Shown: one piece after another, positions 14,177-22,521 of the stretch
Layout: every line of letters begins with the position of its first letter
Numbering within the stretch: position 1 is the stretch's first letter
IMG/VR virus record: IMGVR_UViG_3300043661_000028
Coordinates: 1-59,944 of that record
Source: a virus
DNA length: 59,944 nucleotides
Direction: 5' to 3' (one strand)
Made by a program: the position numbers and the translations under genes
Notes under the pieces: model-generated
The model's database searches: none
Seen by the model: only the letters and a program-made list of their open reading frames with translations
Told to the model about the DNA's origin: nothing

Positions 14177-14751
14177 TGCCCGCCTACACCTACCGCCTGC
14201 CCCGCAAGTACCGCTGCCGGCCGCGCGGCAAGAACAGCTACGCGGGACCGGTCGTCGGCGCGGTCATCTTCGCTGCCCTGGCCAGCGCCGGGACCAAGGC
14301 CGCCGTGCACCACGGTCACGCCGGGCACACCCGCGCCGCCGTCACCGCCGTGATCATCCCGGCCGGAAGCAACCTCGGCACCCCCGCCGGCGTCGCCAGC
14401 GCCCTGCTCGCCGCGGACAGCCTGCCGCGCACATCCTGCAACCTCAATGCGGTCACCGCATGGGAGCGCGCTGAAGGCGGCGGGTTCGGGAATCAGGCGA
14501 GTTACGACCCGCTGAACGTCAACCCCGGACCCGGCGCGGGCTGGCCAGGACATCCCGCTATCGGGGCGTGGGCGTTCCCTGACGCCGCGACCGGCCTGCG
14601 ATACACGGTCTCGACACTCAACAACGGCTACTACGGCGGCATCCTGTCCGCCCTGCGCGCCGGCAACTCCGCCCAGGCCGTCTGCAACGCGATCATGGCC
14701 AGCCCGTGGGCGGCCAACCGCTACGGCGGCACCCTGACCGCTACCTGCTGA
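14176..14751 (+). CDS. lysozyme-like/transglycosylase-like cell-wall protein
   Basis: 191 residues. The N-terminus is basic, followed by a membrane segment (~20-38, SYAGPVVGAVIFAALASAG). The C-terminal domain (~75-191) has NLNAVTAWERAEGGGFGNQA then SYDPLNVNPG and GLRYTVSTLNNGYYGGILSA, typical of lysozyme-like domains in actinobacterial phages and conjugative elements. The Glu of WERAEGG is the likely catalytic residue. It would open peptidoglycan locally for transfer or entry. Confidence 0.65.
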   Translation: MPAYTYRLPRKYRCRPRGKNSYAGPVVGAVIFAALASAGTKAAVHHGHAGHTRAAVTAVIIPAGSNLGTPAGVASALLAADSLPRTSCNLNAVTAWERAEGGGFGNQASYDPLNVNPGPGAGWPGHPAIGAWAFPDAATGLRYTVSTLNNGYYGGILSALRAGNSAQAVCNAIMASPWAANRYGGTLTATC

Positions 14752-14763
14752 AAGGTCGCCCTG

Positions 14764-15090
14764 ATGCAACTCACGTCCGCCGACCTGCACCTTGCCGGCG
14801 TCGTCATCGCCGCGCTCACCGTGGAGGAGGTCATCCGGGAGGCCCGGCATCCGATGTACGGCGAGAGCAAGCCCGACTTGCTGGGTTCCGCATGTTACGG
14901 CCTCGTCCTGGCAGTGGTCGCCCTGGCCGTCTGCCGCGTCCTGCGCGGGGCTGAGGTCATCGCCATAGCCCTGGCCGTCCCGCTGGCTCCCGGCTGGGCC
15001 CTGCACAGGCTGAGCCAGCACCGGCGCCGCGTCATCAGCAAGGGCATCGACACCGTGATTGCCCAGAACCGGTACCAGGAAAGGCGATAA
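14764..15090 (+). CDS. membrane protein (108 aa)
   Basis: Three hydrophobic stretches (LAGVVIAALTVEEV, SACYGLVLAVVALAVCRVL, EVIAIALAVPLAPGWALHRL) and a basic end. It lies in the same rightward series as the wall-active proteins and the translocase. Unknown function. Confidence 0.65.
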   Translation: MQLTSADLHLAGVVIAALTVEEVIREARHPMYGESKPDLLGSACYGLVLAVVALAVCRVLRGAEVIAIALAVPLAPGWALHRLSQHRRRVISKGIDTVIAQNRYQERR

Positions 15091-15096
15091 ACGATC

Positions 15097-16023
15097 ATGA
15101 TCCTCGCTGCCCTCGGCTGGATAGCCGCCATCGGCCTGCTGGCCGCCTGCCTGTCTTCGGCCCGGCATGGCCTGCATGACAAGAAGTACGGCCCGTGGAC
15201 CGGCGCCGGGCTGTACGCCTGCGCCGCCGTAGTCCTGCTCGCCGCCGTCGGCGCGCTCAGCCCCGCCGCCGCCGCCGTGCTGGCGTTCCTGACTCTCATC
15301 ACCGCCGCCGGGCTCGCCGTTACCGAAGCCCTGAACCCGGCGGACGGCCAGGAAGTCGCGGCCGGCTGGAGGCTAGCCGCGGCCAGAGGCGCGTACGGCC
15401 ATGCGGGCGCCGGCTTCGGCTACCTCGCCCGCGATACCCGCGGCCTGGCCGGCTGGCTGAAGGGCCGTCGGCAGGAGCGCGCAGGCAAGCTCCCGGACCC
15501 CGGCCCCGCGGCATCCGCGGCCTGGCCTGCATCACCCGTCACCACCTTCAAGCCCGACCCGAACGGAGCAAGCACCATGCCGCCAAGGAACGCCAGCGGG
15601 AACGGCACCAGGCCGCCAGCGAACGGCACCGTCCAGCAGCCCGCCATCCGGGCCAGGCGCCTGGCCGCGCAAGCCGGATCAGTGCCGGTGCCCGCGGGAT
15701 GGGCGGCTGTCGTCGCCGGGACCGCGGACTTCGAGGCGGGAAGCAACGTCGAGCTCGCCCAGTGGATGACCGAGCAGGTTCTCGGCCTGGCCGCCTGGGC
15801 CGAGGCCATTGTCGAGCAGCACGAGGCCAACCGCGCTAAGGGCGTCGACGCGGCGGCTATCTCCATGCTGCATGACGTCGCGGACGCGGGGGTGGCCTCC
15901 GCCGGGGCGATGGCCGGGGCGGTCAGCCAGTTCTGCAACTACTTCGAGCTCCCCGACGCCTTCGTCGACGAAGGCAAAACGCTGGCGCACAGCGGCGACT
16001 GGCATCAGGGCAGCCCAGGATAA
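15097..16023 (+). CDS. membrane protein of transfer region (308 aa)
   Basis: Three N-terminal membrane helices (~1-20, 31-50, 54-78) are followed by a soluble, Pro/Ala-rich linker (~120-185) and a helical C-terminal domain (NVELAQWMTEQVLGLAAWAE, then HDVADAGVASAGAMAGAVSQ). The topology and position directly before the FtsK-like gene suggest a partner of the translocase at the membrane (inference). Confidence 0.65.
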   Translation: MILAALGWIAAIGLLAACLSSARHGLHDKKYGPWTGAGLYACAAVVLLAAVGALSPAAAAVLAFLTLITAAGLAVTEALNPADGQEVAAGWRLAAARGAYGHAGAGFGYLARDTRGLAGWLKGRRQERAGKLPDPGPAASAAWPASPVTTFKPDPNGASTMPPRNASGNGTRPPANGTVQQPAIRARRLAAQAGSVPVPAGWAAVVAGTADFEAGSNVELAQWMTEQVLGLAAWAEAIVEQHEANRAKGVDAAAISMLHDVADAGVASAGAMAGAVSQFCNYFELPDAFVDEGKTLAHSGDWHQGSPG

Positions 16024-16052
16024 GCAACCCGACGTCACGAAGGAACAGTTCA

Positions 16053-18392
16053 ATGCCGCTCGCCGACCTGGATACCTTCCCCCGGCCGTGCCCGATCCCC
16101 GGTCATCCCGAGGATCCGGAAGACACGGCCCGGCCGAGGGTGCCCGAGTCGGCGTGGCGGCGGTTCCGTGCCTGGCACCTAAAGGCCCCAGCGGAACGAC
16201 TCCCGCTCACGGGCATCGCGGTGACATGGCCAGCCGCGTGGCTGATGCACCTGATCCACGTCCGCCTCCTGGACATTGCGGTGGCCGCGGCTGCTGTCAC
16301 CGCCCTGGCGTGGCTGGTGTGGGCGTGGCACACGTGGAGGTACGACCGGGCCCTGGCCGCCCGCCGTCCCGCCCGGCAGCGTTTCCTGCCCAGCGAGGCG
16401 GCAGGTGTCGCGGCGGCCTCGGGCGGCTGGGTCACCGCCGCCGCCCACTGGGGTCCCCTCGCGCCGCCCGGCTGCTGGCCGACCGTCATCTACCTGGCCG
16501 GGGGGCTCTCCGGGTACCGGTGGCTGCGCCGCCATCCTGCCGTACAGGACGCGCGGGACCAGCGGGACGCAGCCGCCGAGCTGGTCCGCCGGAAAACCTG
16601 GTGGCACCTGATCGCCCACCTGATCGGCCTGGGCGGCTTCGACCTCGTGAACGTCATCCCGACGCTGCTCGGTGAGCAGCTGCTGCTGACCAGCGCCCCG
16701 GGGAGCCGCAGCGGCCGGGCATCCCAGATCGCCGGCCATCCGGAGGGAGTGGCGGAGAACCTGCTGCATCACCTCGGCATGGACTACGGCAATATCGATA
16801 TCACGACCCCGAAGCCGGGGTGGCTGCTGGTCGACATCCGCTATGAGGACCCGTCGATAGAAGGGCCGGTCAGGCACCCGATGATCGACCCCGGCTCCCG
16901 GTTCGCTGACTTGTTCCCCGCCGTGGCGTCGGTGCGCGACCCGGTGCCGCTGCTGGTCGTCCCGGAGACAGGCGAGGTCGCCAGCGTCGCGCTGTGGGAT
17001 GAGAACGGCGGGAAGGTCATCGGCGTGTACGCCGCGGGAGGCCAGGGCAAAACTACCGTGCTCAACGACCTCCGCGAGCGGATCACCGCGATGGATGACG
17101 CGGTGCTGCTGCAGGCGAACGGCGCGAAGGTCGGCGACGAGCTCGCGTGGGCGCCGCTGGCCGCCGGGACCGCGGCCGGGTCGGTACTGGCCGATGAGCC
17201 GGCCGGGACATGCGACAAGATCCTGGCCCTGCTGGAGTACGGGCAGCAGCTGATCACCGACCGGTCCGCCACGCACGTGATCACCGGCGACTCGGTGTTC
17301 CGGCCGACGAGGAAAGACCCGGCCGTGGTCATCGAGCTGGATGAGGTCGATGAGATCCTGAAGATCCCCGGGGCGCAGGCGGCGATCGAGTTCCTGGCCA
17401 GCAAGCGGCGCTCCTCCGCCGTCACGCTGGTCCTGGCCACCCAGCGGGCAATCCAGCGGTGGACCGGCGGCGGCGGCGTTATCGCGAACCTGACTGATGT
17501 CCTGATCGGGAACATGACCCGCGCGTCGGAATCCCGTCACGCGACCGGCGCCGATCATGAGATGCCGGATATCAGCGAGTACTCCAAGGGGCAGCCCGGC
17601 TATTTCCAGCACTGGGACCCGATGGCCAAGCGGGTCGTGGCCCGGGGCCGGGCGTTCAACATCGGGACGATCGGCGAGCAGCAGCGGAACATCATCTGGC
17701 GGCGTGACCCGGCCGCCCGGCCCGCGCTCCCGGGTCCGGAGCTGGACCTGGACGGCTACGGCCAGCCCGAACCTGACGACGACAGTCGACTACCCACGGC
17801 GGATGACCCGGACAGCCTGCGAGGCCGTCTCGCTCGCGCGGTCGGCCTGCTGCCTGGCGGTAACCAGGGACGACACGCCAAGGCCGCCGGCGCAGCCCCT
17901 CCCCCGGCCGGTCCCGCCCCGGCCGCTGCGCCCGGGCGGGCGGTGCGGATGATCCCCGGCGTCCCCGCTCCGGTGGCCGCCACGATGCTCAGGCTCCTCG
18001 CAGGAGAGGGCACTACGAGGGCGGCTATCGAGCAGGCCACCAGAGTGGGGAAGACGAAGGCGTACGAGTACCTGAACGCCGCCCGTAAGGCCGGCGTCGC
18101 GAAGCAAGTCGGGCAGGGCCCGGCCGCCCGCTGGCTACTAGCCGGTAACCCCGCAGGGGATGAGGTCCCCGGACCGGCCCCCGAGCCTGTGACCAGGCCT
18201 TACGGCACGATCGAGATGCTTGCCGATGCGGTCGCCGCCGGGCTGGTCGAGTGTAACGACGATACCCGGGAGATGCTCCTGAAGGCCCGGGAGCTGGCCG
18301 GGCAGGGGGCACCCCGCCAGCGAGGTCACCTGACCCTGCTGCCCACCGGGGATGGTGACCCGGCGGACACGGGAGCGGGTGACAGGCAGTGA
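16053..18392 (+). CDS. FtsK/SpoIIIE-type (TraB-like) DNA translocase
   Basis: 779 residues. Membrane helices lie in ~50-90 and ~115-150. The ATPase core has a Walker A near 326-336 (YAAGGQGKTTVL) and a Walker B near 423 (AVVIELDEVDEI), followed by the sensor-like TLVLATQRAIQRW. A Pro/Ala linker leads to a C-terminal winged helix (~635-695, RMIPGVPAPVAATMLRLLAG then TRAAIEQATRVGKTKAYEYL). Actinomycete TraB proteins use the same plan, membrane anchor, hexameric motor and winged helix, to move double-stranded DNA between hyphae after binding short repeats. It is unusual in an element with a full virion module. Confidence 0.88.
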   Translation: MPLADLDTFPRPCPIPGHPEDPEDTARPRVPESAWRRFRAWHLKAPAERLPLTGIAVTWPAAWLMHLIHVRLLDIAVAAAAVTALAWLVWAWHTWRYDRALAARRPARQRFLPSEAAGVAAASGGWVTAAAHWGPLAPPGCWPTVIYLAGGLSGYRWLRRHPAVQDARDQRDAAAELVRRKTWWHLIAHLIGLGGFDLVNVIPTLLGEQLLLTSAPGSRSGRASQIAGHPEGVAENLLHHLGMDYGNIDITTPKPGWLLVDIRYEDPSIEGPVRHPMIDPGSRFADLFPAVASVRDPVPLLVVPETGEVASVALWDENGGKVIGVYAAGGQGKTTVLNDLRERITAMDDAVLLQANGAKVGDELAWAPLAAGTAAGSVLADEPAGTCDKILALLEYGQQLITDRSATHVITGDSVFRPTRKDPAVVIELDEVDEILKIPGAQAAIEFLASKRRSSAVTLVLATQRAIQRWTGGGGVIANLTDVLIGNMTRASESRHATGADHEMPDISEYSKGQPGYFQHWDPMAKRVVARGRAFNIGTIGEQQRNIIWRRDPAARPALPGPELDLDGYGQPEPDDDSRLPTADDPDSLRGRLARAVGLLPGGNQGRHAKAAGAAPPPAGPAPAAAPGRAVRMIPGVPAPVAATMLRLLAGEGTTRAAIEQATRVGKTKAYEYLNAARKAGVAKQVGQGPAARWLLAGNPAGDEVPGPAPEPVTRPYGTIEMLADAVAAGLVECNDDTREMLLKARELAGQGAPRQRGHLTLLPTGDGDPADTGAGDRQ

Positions 18393-18544
18393 GTAAAGAG
18401 GGGACGGGTGTGCGAGCCTGCCACGTACCTACCGCAGATCGTTCGTGCACCATCACTGGCCAGCGAACGAACGACTCCGCGAACGACTCCGCGAAAGATC
18501 TCACGAACGGTTTTCCGGTGACGCCCGGTAGTGGAAAGAGGTGA
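18389..18544 (+). CDS. small ORF overlapping translocase end (51 aa)
   Basis: GTG 18389 overlaps the translocase stop (GTGA) and the frame ends at 18544, overlapping the next start (GTGA). It reads through the CGAAC repeat cluster, giving a low-complexity RTNDSANDSAKDLTN segment. It may only carry ribosomes across a cis-acting DNA site and have no protein role. Confidence 0.35.
   Translation: MSKEGTGVRACHVPTADRSCTITGQRTNDSANDSAKDLTNGFPVTPGSGKR
18441..18510. repeat. CGAAC repeat cluster after the translocase, candidate transfer locus
   Basis: GAACGACTCCGC is repeated exactly in tandem (18469-18480, 18481-18492). CGAAC occurs at 18464, 18468, 18480 and 18504, and GTTCG in the opposite sense at 18441-18445. 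TraB proteins bind arrays of short direct repeats near their own gene. This cluster has the right place and form, but binding is inferred. Confidence 0.5.
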
Positions 18545-19269
18545 GCGGGATGGGTGCAGAGCAGGCCCGGGAGCTGTACATCCAGGCTGAGGTGCTCGCC
18601 GAGATCAGCGACCTGGCCGAGGTGGCCGGTGAAGTTCTCGCCGGCGCCGAGCAGGCCGGAGCGGACCGCGGCGCCGTCACCGGCCTGATTACCGCGATCC
18701 GGGCCCTCGACCCGGGCATGGCCGTCCGCTATGACGCGGGCAGCGCCTCTGACCGGCGCGTTAACACCGGCTACCGGTCAGAGTGGGAGTTCCTCGAAGG
18801 TGTCAGCGATGCTGAGGATCAGCTCGAGCAGCGCCGTCGTGCCGCCGCCGCCCTGCTTGCCGCCGTCGTGACGCTGCAGGACTCCGCGCTGAAAGCCCTC
18901 GGCGCCGCCGAGGCTGACCTGACTGCCGCGCATCGCCAGCTGACCGCCGCGATCGCCTGGCCGGTCAATGAGCCGTGCACCGGCTGCCACGGCGCGAAGC
19001 AGGCCGACATAGACGAGGCCGAGGCCGCGGTAGCCGGCGCGGACGACCGGGCCCGGGATGCCCGGCAGTCCGTCGCCGTGTGCGAGACCGCGGCTGAGGT
19101 CCTGGACGATCTCGCCGCCGCCGTTAAAGCGGTGCTCACCTGCGTCCGCAGGGTCCCGCAGGACCTCGGCGAGGTGTACGAGCTGGTGCACACGTTCATC
19201 CGCAACGGCGGCAGGCTCCCGGACTACGCCCGGTGGGTTGAAGGGACAGCGCGCCACGGGGTGGCGTGA
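18541..19269 (+). CDS. coiled-coil protein (242 aa)
   Basis: GTG 18541 or ATG 18550. Nearly all helix with heptad-like spacing (AEDQLEQRRRAAAALLAAVV, then LKALGAAEADLTAAHRQLTA), with CTGCHGAKQADI in the middle giving a CxxCH site. It follows the translocase and may be a structural partner in transfer. No family recognised. Confidence 0.6.
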   Translation: MSGMGAEQARELYIQAEVLAEISDLAEVAGEVLAGAEQAGADRGAVTGLITAIRALDPGMAVRYDAGSASDRRVNTGYRSEWEFLEGVSDAEDQLEQRRRAAAALLAAVVTLQDSALKALGAAEADLTAAHRQLTAAIAWPVNEPCTGCHGAKQADIDEAEAAVAGADDRARDARQSVAVCETAAEVLDDLAAAVKAVLTCVRRVPQDLGEVYELVHTFIRNGGRLPDYARWVEGTARHGVA

Positions 19270-19306
19270 CTCCCTCAAGTCACTCATGAGAAGAAAGGTG
19301 CTCCTG

Positions 19307-20218
19307 ATGAGCGCTGCAGCACAGGTGAACGGCCGCCAGCATCCCGCGAGCCGGCCGACGCAGGTCACCATGGAGCCGATCGTCATTCCCGGCCGCACTG
19401 GCAACGAGTTCCGTGCCGCGGCCGGCCTGGCATCCTGGTCGCCCGCAGTCCTGGTGTCGGAACTAGCGGCACAGGCGCCGTTGCAGGAAGCCGGCACCGA
19501 GCCCGGGCCGGCTACGGCAGGCGGCCGGCTCGACGGCGACACGGCCATCCGCGCCCTGGCCGCTGTCGTGGTCCTGGCCGTCGCCGCGTTCGCCGCCATC
19601 GTAAGTTACAGTCACATCTTCGATCTCGGCGTTCACCACGGCCAGAACGGCACTGCTGCCAGGCTGCTGCCGCTGTCGGTCGACGGGCTGATCGCGTCGG
19701 CGTCGCTTGTCATGCTGCACGCCGCCAGGCGCAAACTTGACGTGCCGTGGCTGGCGCGGGCGATGCTGGCGCTGGGCGTCGGCGCGACTGTCGCCGCTAA
19801 CGTCGGGTACGGCCTGCCGTTCGGGTGGCTGTCCGCTGTCGTGTCGGCGTGGCCGGCGGTGGCGTTCGTCGGGAGCGTGGAGATGGCGGTCAGGTTTGTC
19901 CGCGACGCCCGCCACGACAGCGGCAGCGGACAGGACAAGATGCCGGCCGTCCGCGCCTGCGACACCCGCCAGGCCGTGCCGCTGACCGGCAGGAATGACG
20001 CGCCACGCCAGGACAGGACAGCGGACAGGCCGCAGGGCGGTCAGGGCACGGCGCCGGTGTCGCGCAGCCGCGCCGCCGGCGCGTCCGGGCGTGCCGGGGC
20101 TGCTGCCATCCTGAAGGACAAGCCTGGCCTGCCAGACGCTGAGGTGGCGAAGCTGGCCAGGGTGTCGGTGCGCACGGTCCAGCGCGCCAGGAACGACAGC
20201 GCAGGGAGCACGGCATGA
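19307..20218 (+). CDS. DUF2637 membrane protein (Spd/spread-associated type)
   Basis: ATG 19307 is preceded by AAGAAAGG. Residues ~85-200 are four membrane helices of the DUF2637 type (ALAAVVVLAVAAFAAIVSYS, then LLPLSVDGLIASASLVML and GATVAANVGYGLPFGWLSAV). This family is common on Streptomyces plasmids and integrative elements, where it is linked with spreading between hyphae. The C-terminus (~265-300) ends in an HTH-like PDAEVAKLARVSVRTVQRAR, which could bind DNA at the membrane. Confidence 0.8.
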   Translation: MSAAAQVNGRQHPASRPTQVTMEPIVIPGRTGNEFRAAAGLASWSPAVLVSELAAQAPLQEAGTEPGPATAGGRLDGDTAIRALAAVVVLAVAAFAAIVSYSHIFDLGVHHGQNGTAARLLPLSVDGLIASASLVMLHAARRKLDVPWLARAMLALGVGATVAANVGYGLPFGWLSAVVSAWPAVAFVGSVEMAVRFVRDARHDSGSGQDKMPAVRACDTRQAVPLTGRNDAPRQDRTADRPQGGQGTAPVSRSRAAGASGRAGAAAILKDKPGLPDAEVAKLARVSVRTVQRARNDSAGSTA

Positions 20219-20622
20219 GCGAGACCGGGACGCCCCGCCAGAACCGCGAAGGTCACCCGTGCCCGCCGTGGTGCGAGACCGATCATGACAAGGCGCACGG
20301 TGCCGCCGGGCTCTTCATGTTCCACGGCGGCGCCACTGCCGGCATCGAGGTGCGCGGCAAGGCCGCGTCGGGGCTGCGGGACAGGATCTACGCGTGCCCC
20401 TTCAGCGCCGGCCAGCCCGGCTACGAGCCGGTCGTCAGCGTGGCCAGCATCCGGTACGGCGCCGTCGGCGCGGACCCGCAGGTCTGGCTGAGCGCCCGCG
20501 ACGCGGGCGAGCTAGCCGGCCTGGTCGAGATGCTCGCCACCGCGACCCCGGCCCAGCATCGGGAGCTGGCAGCCGCGATCCGCAGGGCTGCCGCGCAGAT
20601 CACGGAGGCATCCGATGGCTGA
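20215..20622 (+). CDS. DUF6907-like protein
   Basis: 135 residues, ATG 20215 overlapping the upstream stop (ATGA). The start CPPWCETDHDKAHGAAGLFM with His and Cys at fixed places is the hallmark I associate with DUF6907 proteins in actinobacteria. PQVWLSARDAGELAGLVEML and a C-terminal helix follow. Unknown activity; possibly metal binding. Confidence 0.65.
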   Translation: MSETGTPRQNREGHPCPPWCETDHDKAHGAAGLFMFHGGATAGIEVRGKAASGLRDRIYACPFSAGQPGYEPVVSVASIRYGAVGADPQVWLSARDAGELAGLVEMLATATPAQHRELAAAIRRAAAQITEASDG

Positions 20623-20899
20623 CCTGGAGCAGCGCCGCCGTACCGTCCGCGTCCTCGATCTGCTGAGCGATTCGTTCGAGGCGCACGAGCGCGGCGACGC
20701 AGCCGGGATGGGCCGCCTCATCGATGAGGCCCTCGAGGTAGACGCGTTCGCGGTATCCGGCATCCAGGGCGGCATCATCATCGGGGAGATCCCGGATCCG
20801 GCCCGGGACTGGCCGGGGTGGGGGCTGTATGTGGACGCCGCGAGGGAAGCGCTGATGGCGGCGGAAGCGGAGGGGGAAGGTCCGCCCGGGCCCCGATAA
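20615..20899 (+). CDS. hypothetical protein (94 aa)
   Basis: ATG 20615 overlaps the DUF6907-like gene by 8 bp. Helical start (DLEQRRRTVRVLDLLSDSFE), then GIQGGIIIGEIPDPARDWPG and a helical end. It closes the rightward operon begun by the translocase region. No family recognised. Confidence 0.55.
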   Translation: MADLEQRRRTVRVLDLLSDSFEAHERGDAAGMGRLIDEALEVDAFAVSGIQGGIIIGEIPDPARDWPGWGLYVDAAREALMAAEAEGEGPPGPR

Positions 20900-21089
20900 C
20901 ATGACCATGGCCCGGTGCCGGATCGAGCACCTGCCCCGGGCGCGAGGACATAGGGTTCCCCGTCGCGAGGGTTGTCCTCTTTGAAACACGGTGGCGGCGG
21001 CAGTGGTCACTGACCGGCTGTGAACGGCGGTTGGGTCTTGGCAGTTCCCCGGCCAAAGAACTGCCGCCTGAACGGATGCAGGGGGGCGC
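20900..21089. other. 190-bp gap with two hairpins
   Basis: GAGGACA (20944-20950) pairs with TGTCCTC (20973-20979), followed by TTTG, a possible terminator for the preceding operon. GGCAGTT (21040-21046) pairs with AACTGCC (21059-21065). No convincing gene. Confidence 0.45.
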
Positions 21090-21443
21090 GTGGTGCGGGA
21101 GGCGGACGCGGCGGCGCTGGTGGCCGACGTGATGGTGGCGCTCGGCCTGCGCGGCCACGACGTGAAGGTGACGCACGCGAACGGGCCGCGCCTGCTGCGG
21201 CTGGGTGCGCTGATGCTCGACGGGTTCGGCGTCACTGGAGACGAAGGGATGGCTGATGAGCCCACGACGCAACATATCGCCCGAGGAACATGCCCTGGCG
21301 CGGGCCCAGGGGCACGCTTACATCGCGGTCAACTGGATCCAGTGCCCGGCATGCGACAACCGGCAGGCCGGCCCGATTCACCGGACGAGTATCCGGCTCT
21401 GGCAGGGACGCGCCGACCGCGCACAGAGGCACGACGGTGTTGA
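21090..21443 (+). CDS. hypothetical protein, C-terminal extent uncertain
   Basis: GTG 21090 starts VREADAAALVADVMVALGLR then GHDVKVTHANGPRLLRLGAL, a convincing ~50-residue alpha/beta start. From 21256 the frame overlaps the zinc-finger-like frame below for 188 bp, and its second half is low in protein-like features. Either the two genes overlap heavily or a frame change near 21245 ends this one earlier. Confidence 0.4.
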   Translation: MVREADAAALVADVMVALGLRGHDVKVTHANGPRLLRLGALMLDGFGVTGDEGMADEPTTQHIARGTCPGAGPGARLHRGQLDPVPGMRQPAGRPDSPDEYPALAGTRRPRTEARRC

Positions 21444-21599
21444 TCCGCTCAGCGGTGTCACGCTCGCAGATGCCGAACGCCACCTAGCGGTCCGCGCAGC
21501 GCAGATGCCCTCCAGTGCGCCCGCTGCTACTGTGACGACTACGCCACGTACAACCTGCGTCCGGCTGAGACAGGCGGCACCGATGACGGCCCGGCCTGA
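21256..21599 (+). CDS. Cys-rich protein with YCDDYATYNLRP tail, frameshifted
   Basis: ATG 21256 reads EEHALARAQGHAYIAVNWIQ then CPACDNRQAG and GVTLADAERHLAVR. After about 21480 the protein-like sequence continues one frame back (-1) as CARCYCDDYATYNLRPAETG up to a TGA at 21597-21599. That second frame has no start of its own after its last stop. The tail matches the leftward gene at 3244-3585. A -1 shift or a base change within ~21460-21515 would join the parts into one ~114-residue protein. Confidence 0.45.
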
Positions 21600-22032
21600 C
21601 TACGGACCCCGCCAGCTAGCCGACTACCTCGGCGCGTTCTACGGCCAGGTCGACCGGGCCCGCTCCTTCGGCCTGCTGCCGGAACCGGACAAGGGCGGCG
21701 GCAGGCGCTGGTCTGCCGCCGCAGCGGACAAGATCCACGCTCGCTGGCCGGAGATCAGGGCGGCAGTAGAGTGCATCGGCGCACCCGGCCTCCGGCAACG
21801 AGGCTGGACTGAGGCGATGATCCGGGACCTCCTGGGGAAGCCGGACGTGCTGACTGATAACCCGCACTTCAAGACCGCCGCACCTAGGCGGCTGTGGCTC
21901 CTGCAGAAGGTGGAGGCGGCCGAGGCTACGCCGGAGTTCGCCTCGCGGAGGGACCGCGCCGCCCGCCAGTGCGCAGCCGCCGCTAAGGCGTCGGGAACCC
22001 GGAAGCTCTGGAAAGCGCTAGGGGGTGCGTGA
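21583..22032 (+). CDS. HTH-like protein (149 aa)
   Basis: ATG 21583 lies 17 bp before the end of the preceding product. DYGPRQLADYLGAFYGQVDR then ARSFGLLPEPDKGGGRRWSA looks like a MerR/excisionase-type helix-turn-helix plus wing at 5-45. Helical segments rich in Arg and Ala follow. The stop overlaps the next start (TGATG). Confidence 0.55.
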   Translation: MTARPDYGPRQLADYLGAFYGQVDRARSFGLLPEPDKGGGRRWSAAAADKIHARWPEIRAAVECIGAPGLRQRGWTEAMIRDLLGKPDVLTDNPHFKTAAPRRLWLLQKVEAAEATPEFASRRDRAARQCAAAAKASGTRKLWKALGGA

Positions 22033-22259
22033 TGGCTAGCCTCGCCCCCGATCCCCGCGACTGGACACCTGACCAGCTCATGGAGTGCATATCTCTGGCG
22101 ATCAGGGCAAAGGACTTCGAGGCCGTCCCTCACCTGATCACGCTACTGGCGTTCAAGGACGCGCACCTGGCCGAGACCGTGCACGGGTCGATGATGGCCG
22201 TGCTGACGGCAGGCCGGAGCGCAGTGGCGAGGGAAGGCGGCAGTGATGACGATCGATGA
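22032..22259 (+). CDS. hypothetical protein (75 aa)
   Basis: Starts at ATG 22032, sharing a base with the upstream stop. DWTPDQLMECISLAIRAKDF then EAVPHLITLLAFKDAHLAET forms a helical repeat-like protein. Similar short proteins occur in Streptomyces phages. Unknown function. Confidence 0.55.
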   Translation: MASLAPDPRDWTPDQLMECISLAIRAKDFEAVPHLITLLAFKDAHLAETVHGSMMAVLTAGRSAVAREGGSDDDR

Positions 22260-22521
22260 GGCCCGCGCCCATATCGGCGACGCCTATGACGCGATCCTGC
22301 GCGAGATCCCGCCGGCCGGCTCGACCACCTCCTGGTCCGCCGGCCGGGATCACCGGCTGCGCGTAGCCGCCGACGGTATGCGCATGGTGCTGGCCGCGCT
22401 GCTCGACGTCACCGGCCGGGATCCGGTTGATCTCGTGCGGGAGGCGTGCACGCTGCTGGCCGGGTTCGGCGCCGGAACCGTTGAGAGTACGGAGGAAGAC
22501 CATGATCGAGGTCGGCAATAA
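22246..22521 (+). CDS. hypothetical protein (91 aa)
   Basis: Overlaps the previous gene by 14 bp. DEARAHIGDAYDAILREIPP then SWSAGRDHRLRVAADGMRMV, ending in DPVDLVREACTLLAG. That last segment recurs at the start of the gene at 23012, an internal duplication. Unknown function. Confidence 0.55.
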   Translation: MTIDEARAHIGDAYDAILREIPPAGSTTSWSAGRDHRLRVAADGMRMVLAALLDVTGRDPVDLVREACTLLAGFGAGTVESTEEDHDRGRQ

